The notes under the pieces: generated by a model
Database searches by the model: none
What the model was told of the DNA's origin: nothing
What the model saw: only the letters and a program-made list of their open reading frames with translations
Program-made: the position numbers and the translations under genes
Shown here: positions 17,201-25,012 of the stretch, piece after piece
Layout: each line of letters opens with the position of its first letter
How positions within the stretch are numbered: the first letter of the stretch is position 1
NCBI RefSeq assembly: GCF_900009145.1
Contig: NZ_LN889815.1
Location: 235,262 to 293,556, forward strand
DNA: 58,295 nucleotides
Direction: 5' to 3'
Source of the DNA: Planktothrix tepida PCC 9214
Lineage (GTDB): Bacteria; Cyanobacteriota; Cyanobacteriia; Cyanobacteriales; Microcoleaceae

Positions 17201-17953
17201 GGATGGGTTAACTGTCCTGAAAAATTAATCGGGCAATATGGCAAATGGGTCAACCGCAAAATCGCCTCAGAACTCATTCAAGACGTTAGCCGACTTCGCG
17301 CCCACCTGCGACCGTCCGAACAACTTCACAGTTACTTAGTTGCAGACTTCGATAACCATACCATCAGCCAAATTCGGTTAGCCTTCCCCGGCGCAACCGT
17401 CACCGTTGAAAAGATTGATGATTATGCCCCTCAAGCGGCTTCTAAAGGTGCTCAAACCGAACGGGGAATTATTGAAGCACTGTGGCATTCCATTCAAAGC
17501 GGCACCGTCGCCACGATTGACGAAATCGCAGTCAAACTGGGAATTACTAAAAGTGGAATCACTAAGAATCTAAAAGACCGATTGAATATAGGGTTCAGGC
17601 TCCTGAAAAAAAGTTTACTTTTGTTACTAGAAGGTATTAATAGCAAAAGTCAACTTTCTGATCTGCCCGATGATGCCCGATGGATTGCTGAAACTTATCT
17701 CCCCCTCGTTGTCCAATCTCTCGAAAATGGAGAAATTACGCCATCGGATGTGGTTGTTGAAGTCGTCACTTGGGCGCAAAGTTATGGCCGAAGGACATTC
17801 AGGCGTATTTTAGCGATGGCTTCTGTCCCAACCCTTTGTAAGTTATTAGGTGCTGTGATGTGTCTGTTGCCCAATGCCATCAAAACTGAAATTCAAAACT
17901 ATCTTTACAGTCATGCCTTTATAGAAACGCGGCTAGGTGAAGCTATACCGTAA
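14270..17953 (+). CDS. Plasmid replication protein, CyRepA1-like (Zn finger, Toprim primase, helicase)
   Basis: A 1227-residue protein. N-terminal zinc finger C13, C16, H20, C22 and C32 (CPVCGKDHGCQ, LCLR), as in primases. A Gln/Arg-rich coil covers about 63-95. A DUF3854/Toprim-like domain follows, with LDIIEGTLKP (Glu225) and IILNPDTG (Asp273). A P-loop AGHGKSHDAG (about 472-481), a cysteine cluster ICQSCPLLSQGC and IIEESDK (Walker B-like) suggest a helicase part. A helix-turn-helix-like stretch (IDEIAVKLGITKSGITKNLK) lies near the C-terminus. This is the architecture of the cyanobacterial CyRepA1 replication proteins, from memory. It should start plasmid replication. A strong GGAGGTG precedes the ATG but is buried in a hairpin. 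Confidence 0.8.
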   Translation: MAKGYYVNRLNPCPVCGKDHGCQILSDVAVLCLRTDKNNVPSGWVWKKELKGGMGSLVVASTSQSEQERQQQREQWKQQREERKQQQRQRQATALTDKQRDKEARKLLKQLGLSTRHRHSLLNRGLTDADIEAIGFKSVTRYQHLMIPVNPNFPGISVDGLTLQIKNDGFLIPLFSFSGLIIGFQLASDNREDGKYKHLIQPHLKNGELPLQFYPSCSRNLDIIEGTLKPLIASRRHHLTVVGAGGVNWHHSPEQLKAILAEIQPERIILNPDTGSLLNPQVLRQYRELNQFIKRLGYTLEIRDWGQGNQPKSQGLDIDEIDIDTFNQATLISFKSWAGITEAGDSNSLTLSQTEWFEQFKFPQLQQELTQTLKQFYSHHLRKRKKRNQTTEFAASSIPKTAPTPTPPSTAIVLWKPQLLTSVPYIPGQLPMVEEWQQLGHPQFIIQQGERLTFYQEAYERGYKYLKDSTPAGHGKSHDAGLINLETFGIEPHQTENKTRIFYLSPDHRNPTNATIEGNYIDLESRHNGLVYDFSRRTPLGKPYIIRATSLDQKNGTVTIPSNCPENDTFLTVSELGLPVFGGKDSPICQSCPLLSQGCPFLLNRRDTLSYEPLIRADINSIPTPSQNDILIIEESDKNIKNAHQITIKVDEIIKTASKLQLREDERIFKALRPLLIAVYQALEEVDQEKYKWGIYHHQVMELMPSIDELNQTIWELYADDWLKADNVWGTPIWDYEIIDGEVTAIKISGTNWIAPSLNDLKKECYKMFENYEKYLNSLETPQQKQAAIKANIIPAWLPILIDCITGNKRINLRINNGKLMITKLAKRHRNIIKNAGFSIALDATQSKEDYAFSLGINPNEILEVREVQRCTPNLHIHLIKGLGNCGKQRRETQQRRIRIGIEAIAKIHKEQGHNIGLIDHKSAIEHYQDLVDDLKLGYWHRDTRGSNQFLNTQSLISIGRPVPNLGGIGAEYHILGGWVNCPEKLIGQYGKWVNRKIASELIQDVSRLRAHLRPSEQLHSYLVADFDNHTISQIRLAFPGATVTVEKIDDYAPQAASKGAQTERGIIEALWHSIQSGTVATIDEIAVKLGITKSGITKNLKDRLNIGFRLLKKSLLLLLEGINSKSQLSDLPDDARWIAETYLPLVVQSLENGEITPSDVVVEVVTWAQSYGRRTFRRILAMASVPTLCKLLGAVMCLLPNAIKTEIQNYLYSHAFIETRLGEAIP

Positions 17954-17987
17954 GAGTTACTAAAGACTATTAACTGTTGTTGACACT

Positions 17988-18017
17988 CCCACCCCTGCGC
18001 TACGCTAAAGGGGTGGG
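17988..18017. repeat. Subterminal hairpin at the tnpB end of the IS
   Basis: CCCACCCC (17988-17995) pairs with GGGGTGGG (18010-18017). It overlaps the last codons of tnpB. In this family this end is the transposase substrate and the 3' part of the TnpB guide RNA. Confidence 0.75.
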
Positions 18018-19226
18018 ATTCTCGTATCTAGTCCAGTCAAGCAGAGACAGTTGAATATACTCTTGTTTGACTGTATTCACCGAGTTCAGGGGTGTGCCAA
18101 GCACCCCATCAGTTAAACCGGATGAATCCATTACAGAAGCATCTCTCTGTAGGTCTAACTGACAAGAAAAACCGTCCCATTGAGCTAGGTTTTTCGCAGC
18201 ATTCAAATCAGAGTTATGGTAGTGACCATTAGGGCAATTGAAATCATGTCGATTTCTTTTACCAATAAAACCACAGGTTGAACAGGATTTGGAAGTGTAT
18301 GGCGCAGGTCTTTTAATTAATTTCAATCCTTTAAGAGCCAACTTATAATTAAGTTTCTGTTCCAAAGAATAATAAGACCAATTATGTCGAGATTCACCGG
18401 AATCAGAACGAGATTTTTGGCTCTGTTTCATTGTGCTTCGACATCCTTCTAAATCCTCAATAACAACATCAGCATTATGGTATTCGGCAAAACGAACAAT
18501 TCGACGGCTGATTGTATGATTGATTGCATCCATCCATCGTCGTTCTTTTTTGTCCCATTTCTTTAATGCTCGAAACTTTTTAGCTTCTTGAAGTTGTTTT
18601 CTTCGTTGTTGAAAATAACGTCTCCGATGCTTAACGCTTTGACCATTAAAGAACTTACCAAAACCCTGTTTAGGTGCAACTACCGCTAAATTATTCTGTC
18701 CTCGGTCACATCCTAATCTTTTCTCCGTCTTAACTTCTGGAACATCCTCAGTAATTGACAGATAGGCATACCACTTATTTCGATGTTTAATTAATTTAAA
18801 AGAACCCCCTTGAATTGTTCCCTCTAACAATCCGTCTAAAACAGGTTGCCAATGGGGAGATGCAACTTCAATGGGAATTCTTTTTTCACCTTTAAGGGTT
18901 GGAAAACTAATTGAATAAGTATTCCCTTTTAGGGTTAACTTCCAGTTTTGGTTGTTAACTTCCACAGGAAGAACTTTATATTGTTTGGTTTTACGACCTG
19001 TGGGTGATGTGGTATGTCGGATTACTTGGTTAACAAGGGCAGATTTTAACTCGGACATAATTTTAGCTGTTGTCATTTTACGCCGTTCTTTAATCGGCAA
19101 TGACAACAGCTTGTTGGCAACCCGTGTGTTTTCTGCCGTCATTTGCTCAAACACCTGAGCTTTACAACGGTTGAGATCCACGAATTTCAATTTAATCGTC
19201 CGAGTTATTTTTGTCATGTCATCCAT
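18000..19226 (-). CDS. tnpB: IS605-family RNA-guided nuclease TnpB
   Basis: A 408-residue TnpB with an intact split RuvC nuclease: Asp174 in RLGCDRGQNNLAVV, Glu257 in VVIEDLEG and Asp340 in HNSDLNAAKN. The zinc ribbon CSTCGF...FNCPNGH lies between the last two. TnpB uses an RNA from the 3' end of its own element to cut DNA with a matching target and favours retention of the IS at donor sites. I use the start MDDMTKITRT at 19226; ATG 19217 is close and has the better GGATGA spacing. The 3' end overlaps the end hairpin, where the guide scaffold is expected. Confidence 0.88.
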   Translation of the reverse strand: MDDMTKITRTIKLKFVDLNRCKAQVFEQMTAENTRVANKLLSLPIKERRKMTTAKIMSELKSALVNQVIRHTTSPTGRKTKQYKVLPVEVNNQNWKLTLKGNTYSISFPTLKGEKRIPIEVASPHWQPVLDGLLEGTIQGGSFKLIKHRNKWYAYLSITEDVPEVKTEKRLGCDRGQNNLAVVAPKQGFGKFFNGQSVKHRRRYFQQRRKQLQEAKKFRALKKWDKKERRWMDAINHTISRRIVRFAEYHNADVVIEDLEGCRSTMKQSQKSRSDSGESRHNWSYYSLEQKLNYKLALKGLKLIKRPAPYTSKSCSTCGFIGKRNRHDFNCPNGHYHNSDLNAAKNLAQWDGFSCQLDLQRDASVMDSSGLTDGVLGTPLNSVNTVKQEYIQLSLLDWTRYENPTPLA

Positions 19227-19261
19227 GATAACATAAGGTTGATGAATCGTGTGTATCGACA

Positions 19262-19660
19262 ATGACAGAAAATCAATATAGAAGAAAAAACACATCAGTT
19301 AGTCTGATCAACTATCATTTTGTCTTTTGCCCAAAAAGGAGGAAAAGGGTGTTGGTTAACGGAGTGAGCAGAAGATTAGAGGAAATTATCTACCAAAAAG
19401 CAAAAGAGCTAGAATGTGATGTCCTAGCTCTGGAGATAATGCCTGATCATGTGCATTTATTTATTAGTTGTCACCCTTTGATTGCTCCACATCAAATTAT
19501 GTTCAGAATCAAAGGGGCATCATCAAGAATATTAAGAAAAGAATTTCCTCATTTACTTAAACTACCTTCTTTGTGGAGTCGAAGCTATTATTGTGGGACG
19601 GCTGGTTCTGTTTCTAGTGAAACTATCAAAAAGTATATTGCTAACCAAAACTCTCACTAG
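19262..19660 (+). CDS. tnpA: IS200/IS605 Y1 transposase TnpA
   Basis: A 132-residue HUH single-tyrosine transposase. The His-x-His metal site is HVH at residues 63-65 (MPDHVHLF), and the catalytic tyrosine is Tyr125 in ETIKKYIANQ. It cuts and rejoins single-stranded DNA at the hairpin ends, usually on the lagging-strand template. Length and motifs are normal for the family, so it should be functional. It is divergent from tnpB, with 35 bases between the starts chosen here. Confidence 0.9.
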   Translation: MTENQYRRKNTSVSLINYHFVFCPKRRKRVLVNGVSRRLEEIIYQKAKELECDVLALEIMPDHVHLFISCHPLIAPHQIMFRIKGASSRILRKEFPHLLKLPSLWSRSYYCGTAGSVSSETIKKYIANQNSH

Positions 19661-19668
19661 CCTTCACT

Positions 19669-19714
19669 CCGCCTAAAGGCGGGTATTCTACATCCCACGC
19701 TTGAAAGACGTGGG
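19669..19714. repeat. Subterminal hairpins at the tnpA end of the IS
   Basis: Two hairpins: CCGCC TAAA GGCGG (19669-19682) and CCCACG...CGTGGG (19694-19714). They fit the end recognised by the Y1 transposase. Confidence 0.7.
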
Positions 19715-19724
19715 CTTTGAATAC

Positions 19725-21551
19725 GGTTATTGTAACATTGCCTGTAAACGTTTTTTTAACCACCCCTATTATCAATCTCAGCAGTGGAGAAACGAGCAAA
19801 ACTCAATCTATATTCATCAAAGCATTGTTGCTGTATCAGGAGTTGTTAAACCGGATTGTTATTACGGCAAAGTTTTAACTTCTCCTGAAATTCGATTAAT
19901 TGACCTTGATGAAGCCAGAGATACGAAAAACTCAATTATCCCAATTTATCCATTAACGAAAGGAGTCAGTCATGAAATTATTCAAGAGGCGGTATCCTCA
20001 GCTTTAGAAACTGTCCAACAACTCATTGACCCTCTACCTCAAGATCTCCGACAGAAACAGGGTTTAATAGAATTGCAACAAGCGATCGCTTTCATTCACC
20101 AACCCCCCAATGAACCTCAACTCGAAGCGGCCCGTCGTCGCCTAACATTTGATGAGTTTTTCTATCTCCAACTTTCCTTTCTTCTGCGCCGCCATCGATG
20201 GTTGGCAAATTCGGCTGTAACTGAGATTACTCCTACTGGCCCACTACTCAAACAGTTTTACTCCCTACTTCCCTTTCCCCTCACCCAAGCTCAACGTCGG
20301 GTTATCAATGAGATTCTCAACGATATGACTTCCAAAACCCCGATGAATCGATTGGTACAAGGGGATGTGGGTTCAGGGAAAACCGTTGTTGCGGTTGCTG
20401 CGATTCTAGTTGCGATTCAGTCCGGCTATCAAACCGCATTGATGGCTCCTACAGAAGTGCTTGCTGAACAACATTACAGGAAAATTGTCACCTGGTTTGA
20501 ACCCTTGGGTGTTTCTGTGCAATTGCTGACGGGTTCTGCTAAAGTTGCCAAGCGCAGAGAAATCCACGCTCAACTGGAGACAGGCGAACTTTCTTTATTA
20601 GTGGGAACTCACGCCTTGCTGCAAGAGAAAGTGAACTTTAACAAACTCGGTTTGGTCGTCATTGATGAACAACATCGATTTGGAGTACAGCAGCGACAAG
20701 ATTTACTAAACAAAGGCAATAAACCTCACGTTCTGACAATGACTGCCACTCCGATTCCTCGTACTTTAGCACTAACGTTGCACGGCGACTTGGATGTCAG
20801 CCAGATTGACGAATTACCTCCTGGGCGACAGAAAATCCAAACCAAAGTGATTAACCAAGGTACTCCCGCTTATAATTTCATCCGTCATCAGGTACTTCAA
20901 GGTCGCCAAGCCTACATCATTCTGCCTTTAGTGGAAGAATCAGACAAGCTAGATTTAAGAGCGGCTGTTGCAGAATATCAGCGACTATCAACCCAAATTT
21001 TCCCTGAATTTAGGGTTGGATTGCTGCACGGTCGCATGACATCCGCCGAGAAAGATGAAGCTCTTAGGGCGTTTAGTGACAACACAACCCAAATTTTGGT
21101 TTCTACTACGGTTGTGGAAGTTGGGGTAGACGTTCCCAATGCTACCGTTATCTTAATCGACCATGCCGAGCGCTTTGGTTTAGCTCAACTGCATCAGTTA
21201 AGAGGTCGTGTGGGTCGAGGTTCCCATTGTTCCTATTGTTGGCTGCTGAATACCAGCCAAACCGCACAAGCCAAAGCGCGGCTTCAAGTCTTAGAAAAGT
21301 CTACTGATGGGTTCTTCATCTCAGAGATGGATTTGCGACTACGGGGGCCAGGAGTAGTTATGGGCTATCGCCAGTCAGGAATTTCAGAATTTGCGCTAGC
21401 GAATATACTGGATGATGAAGACTTACTGAATTTAGCCCGTGAAATGGCAATAGCAATTGTCAAAAGTAACCCGAATTTAGAACAGTATCCCTTAATTGTT
21501 GCAGAACTCAAACGACGAGGACTGACAATTTGGGATTGTACCCTTAATTAA
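19725..21551 (+). pseudogene. recG: 5'-truncated recG (ATP-dependent DNA helicase) next to the IS end
   Basis: The sequence matches the C-terminal three quarters of cyanobacterial RecG. It starts inside the wedge domain (KRFFNHPYYQSQQW, IVAVSGVVKPD) and continues intact through VQGDVGSGKTVVAVAAILVA (Walker A), DEQHRFGVQQ (Walker B), TMTATPIPRTLALT and GRVGRGSHCS to a normal C-terminus. The N-terminal domain and the first part of the wedge are missing: similarity stops exactly at the IS end, and the DNA beyond the IS is the unrelated replication gene. A frame continues into the IS (TTG 19701), so a 616-residue product could be made, but without the wedge it should not process replication forks normally. 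It is probably a captured chromosomal fragment. Confidence 0.8.
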
Positions 21552-21610
21552 TCAGTTAACAGCTATCAGTTTCAATTATTAGCCTAATGAACTGATACCT
21601 GATAACTGAT
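21551..21610. repeat. Long imperfect inverted repeat after recG
   Basis: Arms of 21 bases (21551-21571 and 21590-21610) match at 19 positions, with an 18-base loop. The arms are made of ATCAGTTA-type units. It may act as a bidirectional terminator or be a cyanobacterial dispersed palindromic repeat. It sits directly between the recG stop and the Uma2 gene. Confidence 0.65.
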
Positions 21611-21632
21611 AATTTTCTATAGGAGTTTTACA

Positions 21633-22244
21633 ATGGCTTATACCCTAGAAACACTTTTAACATTTGAAACCTTCCTAGCTCAATATGGTGATAATCCCCG
21701 CTATGAACTTGCTGATGGAGAATTAGTTGAAATGGAACCAACCGGCTCTCACGAGACTGTCAGTGGTAAACTAGCCACTCAAATCGGTATTGCTATTACA
21801 ACAGAAAAACTCCCTTGGTTTATTCCCCGAACTTGTTTAATTCGTCCTTTTACCGATGTCGCAACCGCCCGTCGTCCTGATATTGTGGTTTTAGATGAAA
21901 CAGCACTTTCTAGTGAACCCTTATGGGAAAGAGAACCTGTTATTACGCTAGGACGATCTATTAAATTAGTGGTAGAAGTTGTGAGTACAAACTGGGAAAC
22001 AGATTATGCCCGAAAAGTTGAAGAATATGCTCTTTTGGGAATTCCTGAATATTGGATTGTAGATTATCGGGGTTTAGGTGGCGTTGCTTTTATTGGTAAA
22101 CCCAAACAACCAACTGTTACGGTTTGTCAACTGATTGACGAAGATTACACCCAGCAACAATTTCGTCTCGGTGAACCGATTATTTCTCCTCTGTTCAAAA
22201 GTTTGCAACTTCGCCTGGATGATGTTCTTCCTCGTTTTAATTAA
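21633..22244 (+). CDS. Uma2 family endonuclease (DUF820)
   Basis: A 203-residue protein of the Uma2 family, which is hugely expanded in cyanobacteria. It carries the PD-(D/E)XK core: RRPDIVVLDE, KLVVEVVSTNWETDYARKVE and YALLGIPEYWIVD. These residues form a nuclease-like metal site. AGGAG lies upstream of the ATG. The biological substrate of the family is not established; many copies travel with mobile DNA. All expected motifs are present and the length is normal. Confidence 0.85.
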   Translation: MAYTLETLLTFETFLAQYGDNPRYELADGELVEMEPTGSHETVSGKLATQIGIAITTEKLPWFIPRTCLIRPFTDVATARRPDIVVLDETALSSEPLWEREPVITLGRSIKLVVEVVSTNWETDYARKVEEYALLGIPEYWIVDYRGLGGVAFIGKPKQPTVTVCQLIDEDYTQQQFRLGEPIISPLFKSLQLRLDDVLPRFN

Positions 22245-22256
22245 ATAAAATTATAT

Positions 22257-23279
22257 CTACAGTAGAAAATTAGTTTTTAAATAAGACTGACGAAACTTTG
22301 TCTTAGCCATATAAACAGCTTCTTTATTCTTCCATTGTTTATGAGGGAGCAAATCTTTGATACTTTGTAGTTTAATTAAACCGCTATAATCACCTGTAAT
22401 TTGAAAAATAACTTGAGCGATCGCTTTACAACATCCCTCTGGACATTTAACAACCTGATACTCAGAAAACCGAATCACAACCCAATTTCGTTCTAAAAAA
22501 AATCGATTGCGTTGCTGATCTTTATTCTGATCTATGCAATGATGAGGCTTTCCTGTTTTTCCATCATAAGGTTCGTCAATTTCAATATCTATCGCTAAAC
22601 CTGTTGCTTGATGAATTAGAATAAAATCAGCCGTGTAACAGAAAGAGGTATTAGGTATAGGAAACTCAACACCCATGCAAAAATCATAAACGCCAGAGAA
22701 ATAACGACATAAGTAAATAAAAAATTGCTTTTCACTGACTCCTTGCTGTACTCCTGTATTCCCTTGATTAGATGGAGGCTGAACAATTTTACTCAATAAA
22801 AATAAAAGCTTCTTAGAACGGTCTTCTAACAAATTATTATATTGTTCAATCTTCTGATTTTGGTGCTGTAAACGGTGTAATAAATTACTTTTAGAGTTAG
22901 ATATTTTTTGCTGATTTTTAGTAAGTTTAGGCTGATATTGCTGGCACAATTTAAAATTAATAAATCGCAGATAATAACAAGCTGTTACTGCACTTACTGA
23001 CGCACATATCAGCGATAACCAAAAAGCTAGAATGCCCATGTTGAATAGTTGATTAACTAACAGGACTATTCCAACACTCACGACCCAAATTATAATGATC
23101 CAATATAAATAAGAATTAGAATAAATATGCTGTTTTTTGGGGGGTAATTGCACTTCAGAAGAAAATTCTGTCACTGAATTAGGACTGCTATTGAATACTG
23201 GTATTGCGTGATTAATGCAGAAATAGCGAATTGAATCAGGAATCAGAATAACCGGATAAAAACCTCTAACTGAATTCAT
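22257..23279 (-). CDS. Membrane protein with C-terminal DUF559/Vsr-like nuclease domain
   Basis: A 340-residue protein. Residues 1-55 are polar. Two membrane segments follow (YLYWIIIIWVVSVGIVLLV, about 59-77, and ILAFWLSLICASVSAVTACY, about 83-102), then a coiled coil around 115-165. The C-terminal domain (about 190-310) has ADFILIHQATGLAIDIEIDE, then CIDQNKDQQRNRFFLERNW and VVIRFSEYQVV, which resembles the very-short-patch/DUF559 nuclease fold. A membrane-anchored nuclease facing the cytoplasm suggests action on incoming DNA, but this is inference. No close functional homologue is known to me. Confidence 0.5.
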   Translation of the reverse strand: MNSVRGFYPVILIPDSIRYFCINHAIPVFNSSPNSVTEFSSEVQLPPKKQHIYSNSYLYWIIIIWVVSVGIVLLVNQLFNMGILAFWLSLICASVSAVTACYYLRFINFKLCQQYQPKLTKNQQKISNSKSNLLHRLQHQNQKIEQYNNLLEDRSKKLLFLLSKIVQPPSNQGNTGVQQGVSEKQFFIYLCRYFSGVYDFCMGVEFPIPNTSFCYTADFILIHQATGLAIDIEIDEPYDGKTGKPHHCIDQNKDQQRNRFFLERNWVVIRFSEYQVVKCPEGCCKAIAQVIFQITGDYSGLIKLQSIKDLLPHKQWKNKEAVYMAKTKFRQSYLKTNFLL

Positions 23280-23424
23280 GACATTAAGAATTTCTAAATT
23301 TAATAAAAGTTATAGGCTTTATAGTTGAATCAATTCCTACCCTATAACTTATTAGCCCATAATTTAATCATCCTTGAGAGTTAAATAAAACTAAACTTCC
23401 TGTTGATTTTAATAAATGATTAAT

Positions 23425-23457
23425 GGGCTAACGCCCAAGCCCAGAGGTGAAAATAAC
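23425..23457 (+). promoter_or_regulatory. Shared leader element, copy 1
   Basis: GGGCTAACGCCCA (palindromic GGGC...GCCC), then eight bases, then GGTGAAAATAA. The same arrangement recurs at 24966-24999. It ends about 20 bases before the ATG chosen for the next gene. It may be a translational or transcriptional control element. Confidence 0.35.
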
Positions 23458-23476
23458 ATTTTCCGAGTTATTAATT

Positions 23477-23962
23477 ATGTTTACCAATCCAACCCATAGT
23501 ACCCAAAGAACAACTCCTGATCCTTTGAAATCTACACGAGAAAAACTAGCCCGAAAAATTAAAACCTCATTGAAAACAACAAGCCCAGAAGAAACACTTC
23601 AAATCTGGATGTTAATCAAACAGCAAGAACTTAAGAGAACGACTCCTGGGTTATCTCAACAGCAAATAGAAAGCGTTCTGCAATCTTTAATTTTAGAGTT
23701 AGGCTATGATATCATTGCTATGCCAACTCTACCATTGGCTGCTTCCCTAACATCAGAAGATACAAGAAACTCCAATCCCTTAGAATTAGATGAAGAACAG
23801 GAGGATAATCAAACGGATTTCGATAACTCTGATCTTGAGGATGATGAAGAGAGTTACTCAGAAGTTTATAGAGAAAAAACTTCCTCTCGGAAACAACGAG
23901 TTCCTGCTTTGAAAAAAGTTGAGTCCTTAAGGGCTTCTAACCGAAATGGAAAACACTCCTAA
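23477..23962 (+). CDS. Hypothetical acidic plasmid protein
   Basis: A 161-residue protein of unknown function. The first 90 residues look folded and helical (STREKLARKIKTSLKTTSPE, LQIWMLIKQQELKR, IESVLQSLILELGYDI). The rest is acidic and disordered (DEEQEDNQTDFDNSDLEDDE) and ends in a basic tail. ATG 23477 is preferred because the shared leader element then sits at the same distance as for the gene at 25013; a GTG at 23447 is in frame. It is the first of a compact run of small genes and overlaps the next by 17 bases. Confidence 0.5.
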   Translation: MFTNPTHSTQRTTPDPLKSTREKLARKIKTSLKTTSPEETLQIWMLIKQQELKRTTPGLSQQQIESVLQSLILELGYDIIAMPTLPLAASLTSEDTRNSNPLELDEEQEDNQTDFDNSDLEDDEESYSEVYREKTSSRKQRVPALKKVESLRASNRNGKHS

Positions 23963-24155
23963 TAGCCCCAAAATCGATGAGGTTCCAAATTATCCTGGTG
24001 TTGTAATCACTAATTTCTGTGATGATTCATTCGCTTTGGAACCTTTTTTAGAAAGTTGTGAACCTGATAATAATGAACTCACACCAGGAACTTTAGCGAT
24101 TTTTGTCCAATTTGAAACGTTTGATGAGTATTTTCATTGTTGTGGAAAGTGGTAA
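23946..24155 (+). CDS. Hypothetical small acidic protein
   Basis: A 69-residue acidic protein (MENTPNSPKIDEVPNYPGVV, then ending FDEYFHCCGKW). It overlaps the previous gene by 17 bases and is followed after three bases by the Gp157-like gene, so the three are one transcription unit. Two adjacent cysteines lie near the C-terminus. I do not recognise a family. Confidence 0.5.
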   Translation: MENTPNSPKIDEVPNYPGVVITNFCDDSFALEPFLESCEPDNNELTPGTLAIFVQFETFDEYFHCCGKW

Positions 24156-24158
24156 TTT

Positions 24159-24848
24159 ATGTACTTAGCTAAAAATTTGTTAGCCCGATATTCAATCCAA
24201 GCGGTTGAACTGTGGACTCAATTGGAAATGGCTGAAACTCCTGAACAAGAGGAGGCGATTGTTAAAGCAATTTGGGACAATCAAACAGACCAAGAAACGG
24301 CTGTTGATACTCACGCTGAATTAGCCGATCAATTAGATGCTGAAATTTGTGCCATTAAAGCTCGTTTAAAACATTTAGTTACACTGCATAATCAGGCAAT
24401 TGAACGACTAGAGCGGTGGCGTAGTAACCTTGATAAAACCTTACTCTATATTCACCAAATGGGGGTTGTTTCTACCAATATTGTTGGGCGATCGCGTCAC
24501 ATCCAACTAAAAGAAAATCCCCCAAGTTGTGAAGTCTTAATCGATCCTTCTGACTTACCCAGCGAGTATCGTACAGAAAAGCTTGTTGTTGCGCCCAACA
24601 AACGTAAAATCATTGAAGATTGGAAACAAGGTATTCCCGTTGATGGCACTCGTATTGAACGGAAACTTAGAGTAGAATACGCCCTAGTCCCTTCTAATCT
24701 AACGGGTACAACTGAAGTTATTTCTAATCGTAGCAATTCCTCAACTACCCGAAATTCTGATTCAATATCAATACCCAAAACCAAGCGAAAGGGAAAGACA
24801 TTTTCTAAAAAAAATACTGAGAAGTCTAATCAAGGAATAAAAGCATAA
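24159..24848 (+). CDS. Siphovirus Gp157-like protein
   Basis: A 229-residue protein with the architecture of the Siphovirus Gp157 family: an N-terminal helical part with a long coiled coil (AELADQLDAEICAIKARLKH, about residues 52-72), then AIERLERWRSNLDKTLLYIH and a small beta domain with the conserved VEVLIDPSDLP-type segment (here CEVLIDPSDLPSEY) and KIIEDWKQG. The family occurs in phages and plasmids near single-strand annealing and replication genes, and a streptococcal member was linked to phage resistance. Here it sits with PRTRC genes. The family match is good; its role is not known. Confidence 0.7.
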   Translation: MYLAKNLLARYSIQAVELWTQLEMAETPEQEEAIVKAIWDNQTDQETAVDTHAELADQLDAEICAIKARLKHLVTLHNQAIERLERWRSNLDKTLLYIHQMGVVSTNIVGRSRHIQLKENPPSCEVLIDPSDLPSEYRTEKLVVAPNKRKIIEDWKQGIPVDGTRIERKLRVEYALVPSNLTGTTEVISNRSNSSTTRNSDSISIPKTKRKGKTFSKKNTEKSNQGIKA

Positions 24849-24899
24849 TGGTTTGATTTAAACTATCCAAAAATCACAAATAATTGTGCTTCACTAACA

Positions 24900-24942
24900 A
24901 CAGATGGCTTTTATAATAATAGAGCTATCTGTTATTTTTTTA
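24900..24942 (+). terminator. Rho-independent terminator
   Basis: AACAGATGGCT (24900-24910) pairs with AGCTATCTGTT (24924-24934): 11 base pairs with one G-U wobble, then a run of T (24936-24942). It ends the transcription unit 23477-24848. Confidence 0.85.
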
Positions 24943-24965
24943 TGTTCTATCTTTTCTGTAAAGAG

Positions 24966-24999
24966 GGGCTAACGCCCATCAATAGGGTGATAATTAACC
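24966..24999 (+). promoter_or_regulatory. Shared leader element, copy 2
   Basis: GGGCTAACGCCCA, seven bases, then GGTGATAATTA. It matches the element at 23425-23457 and also lies just upstream of a gene (ATG 25013). Confidence 0.35.
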
Positions 25000-25012
25000 A
25001 ATAAGCGCAAAA

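Larger units (their letters stand above)
17974..19723. mobile_element. IS200/IS605-family insertion sequence (tnpA and tnpB, divergent)
   Basis: The element has tnpB on the minus strand and tnpA on the plus strand, their starts overlapping by position in the middle, and subterminal hairpins at both ends instead of inverted repeats, as expected for single-strand peel-and-paste transposition. Both genes look intact, so it may be active. Ends are approximate: left just outside the hairpin at 17988-18017, right just after the hairpins at 19669-19714. It abuts the 5'-truncated recG fragment. Confidence 0.85.

Noticed and set aside
22257-23279. Assignment of the membrane nuclease-like protein to a specific defence family
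   Set aside because: The C-terminal pattern is only suggestive and no defence gene is coupled to it.
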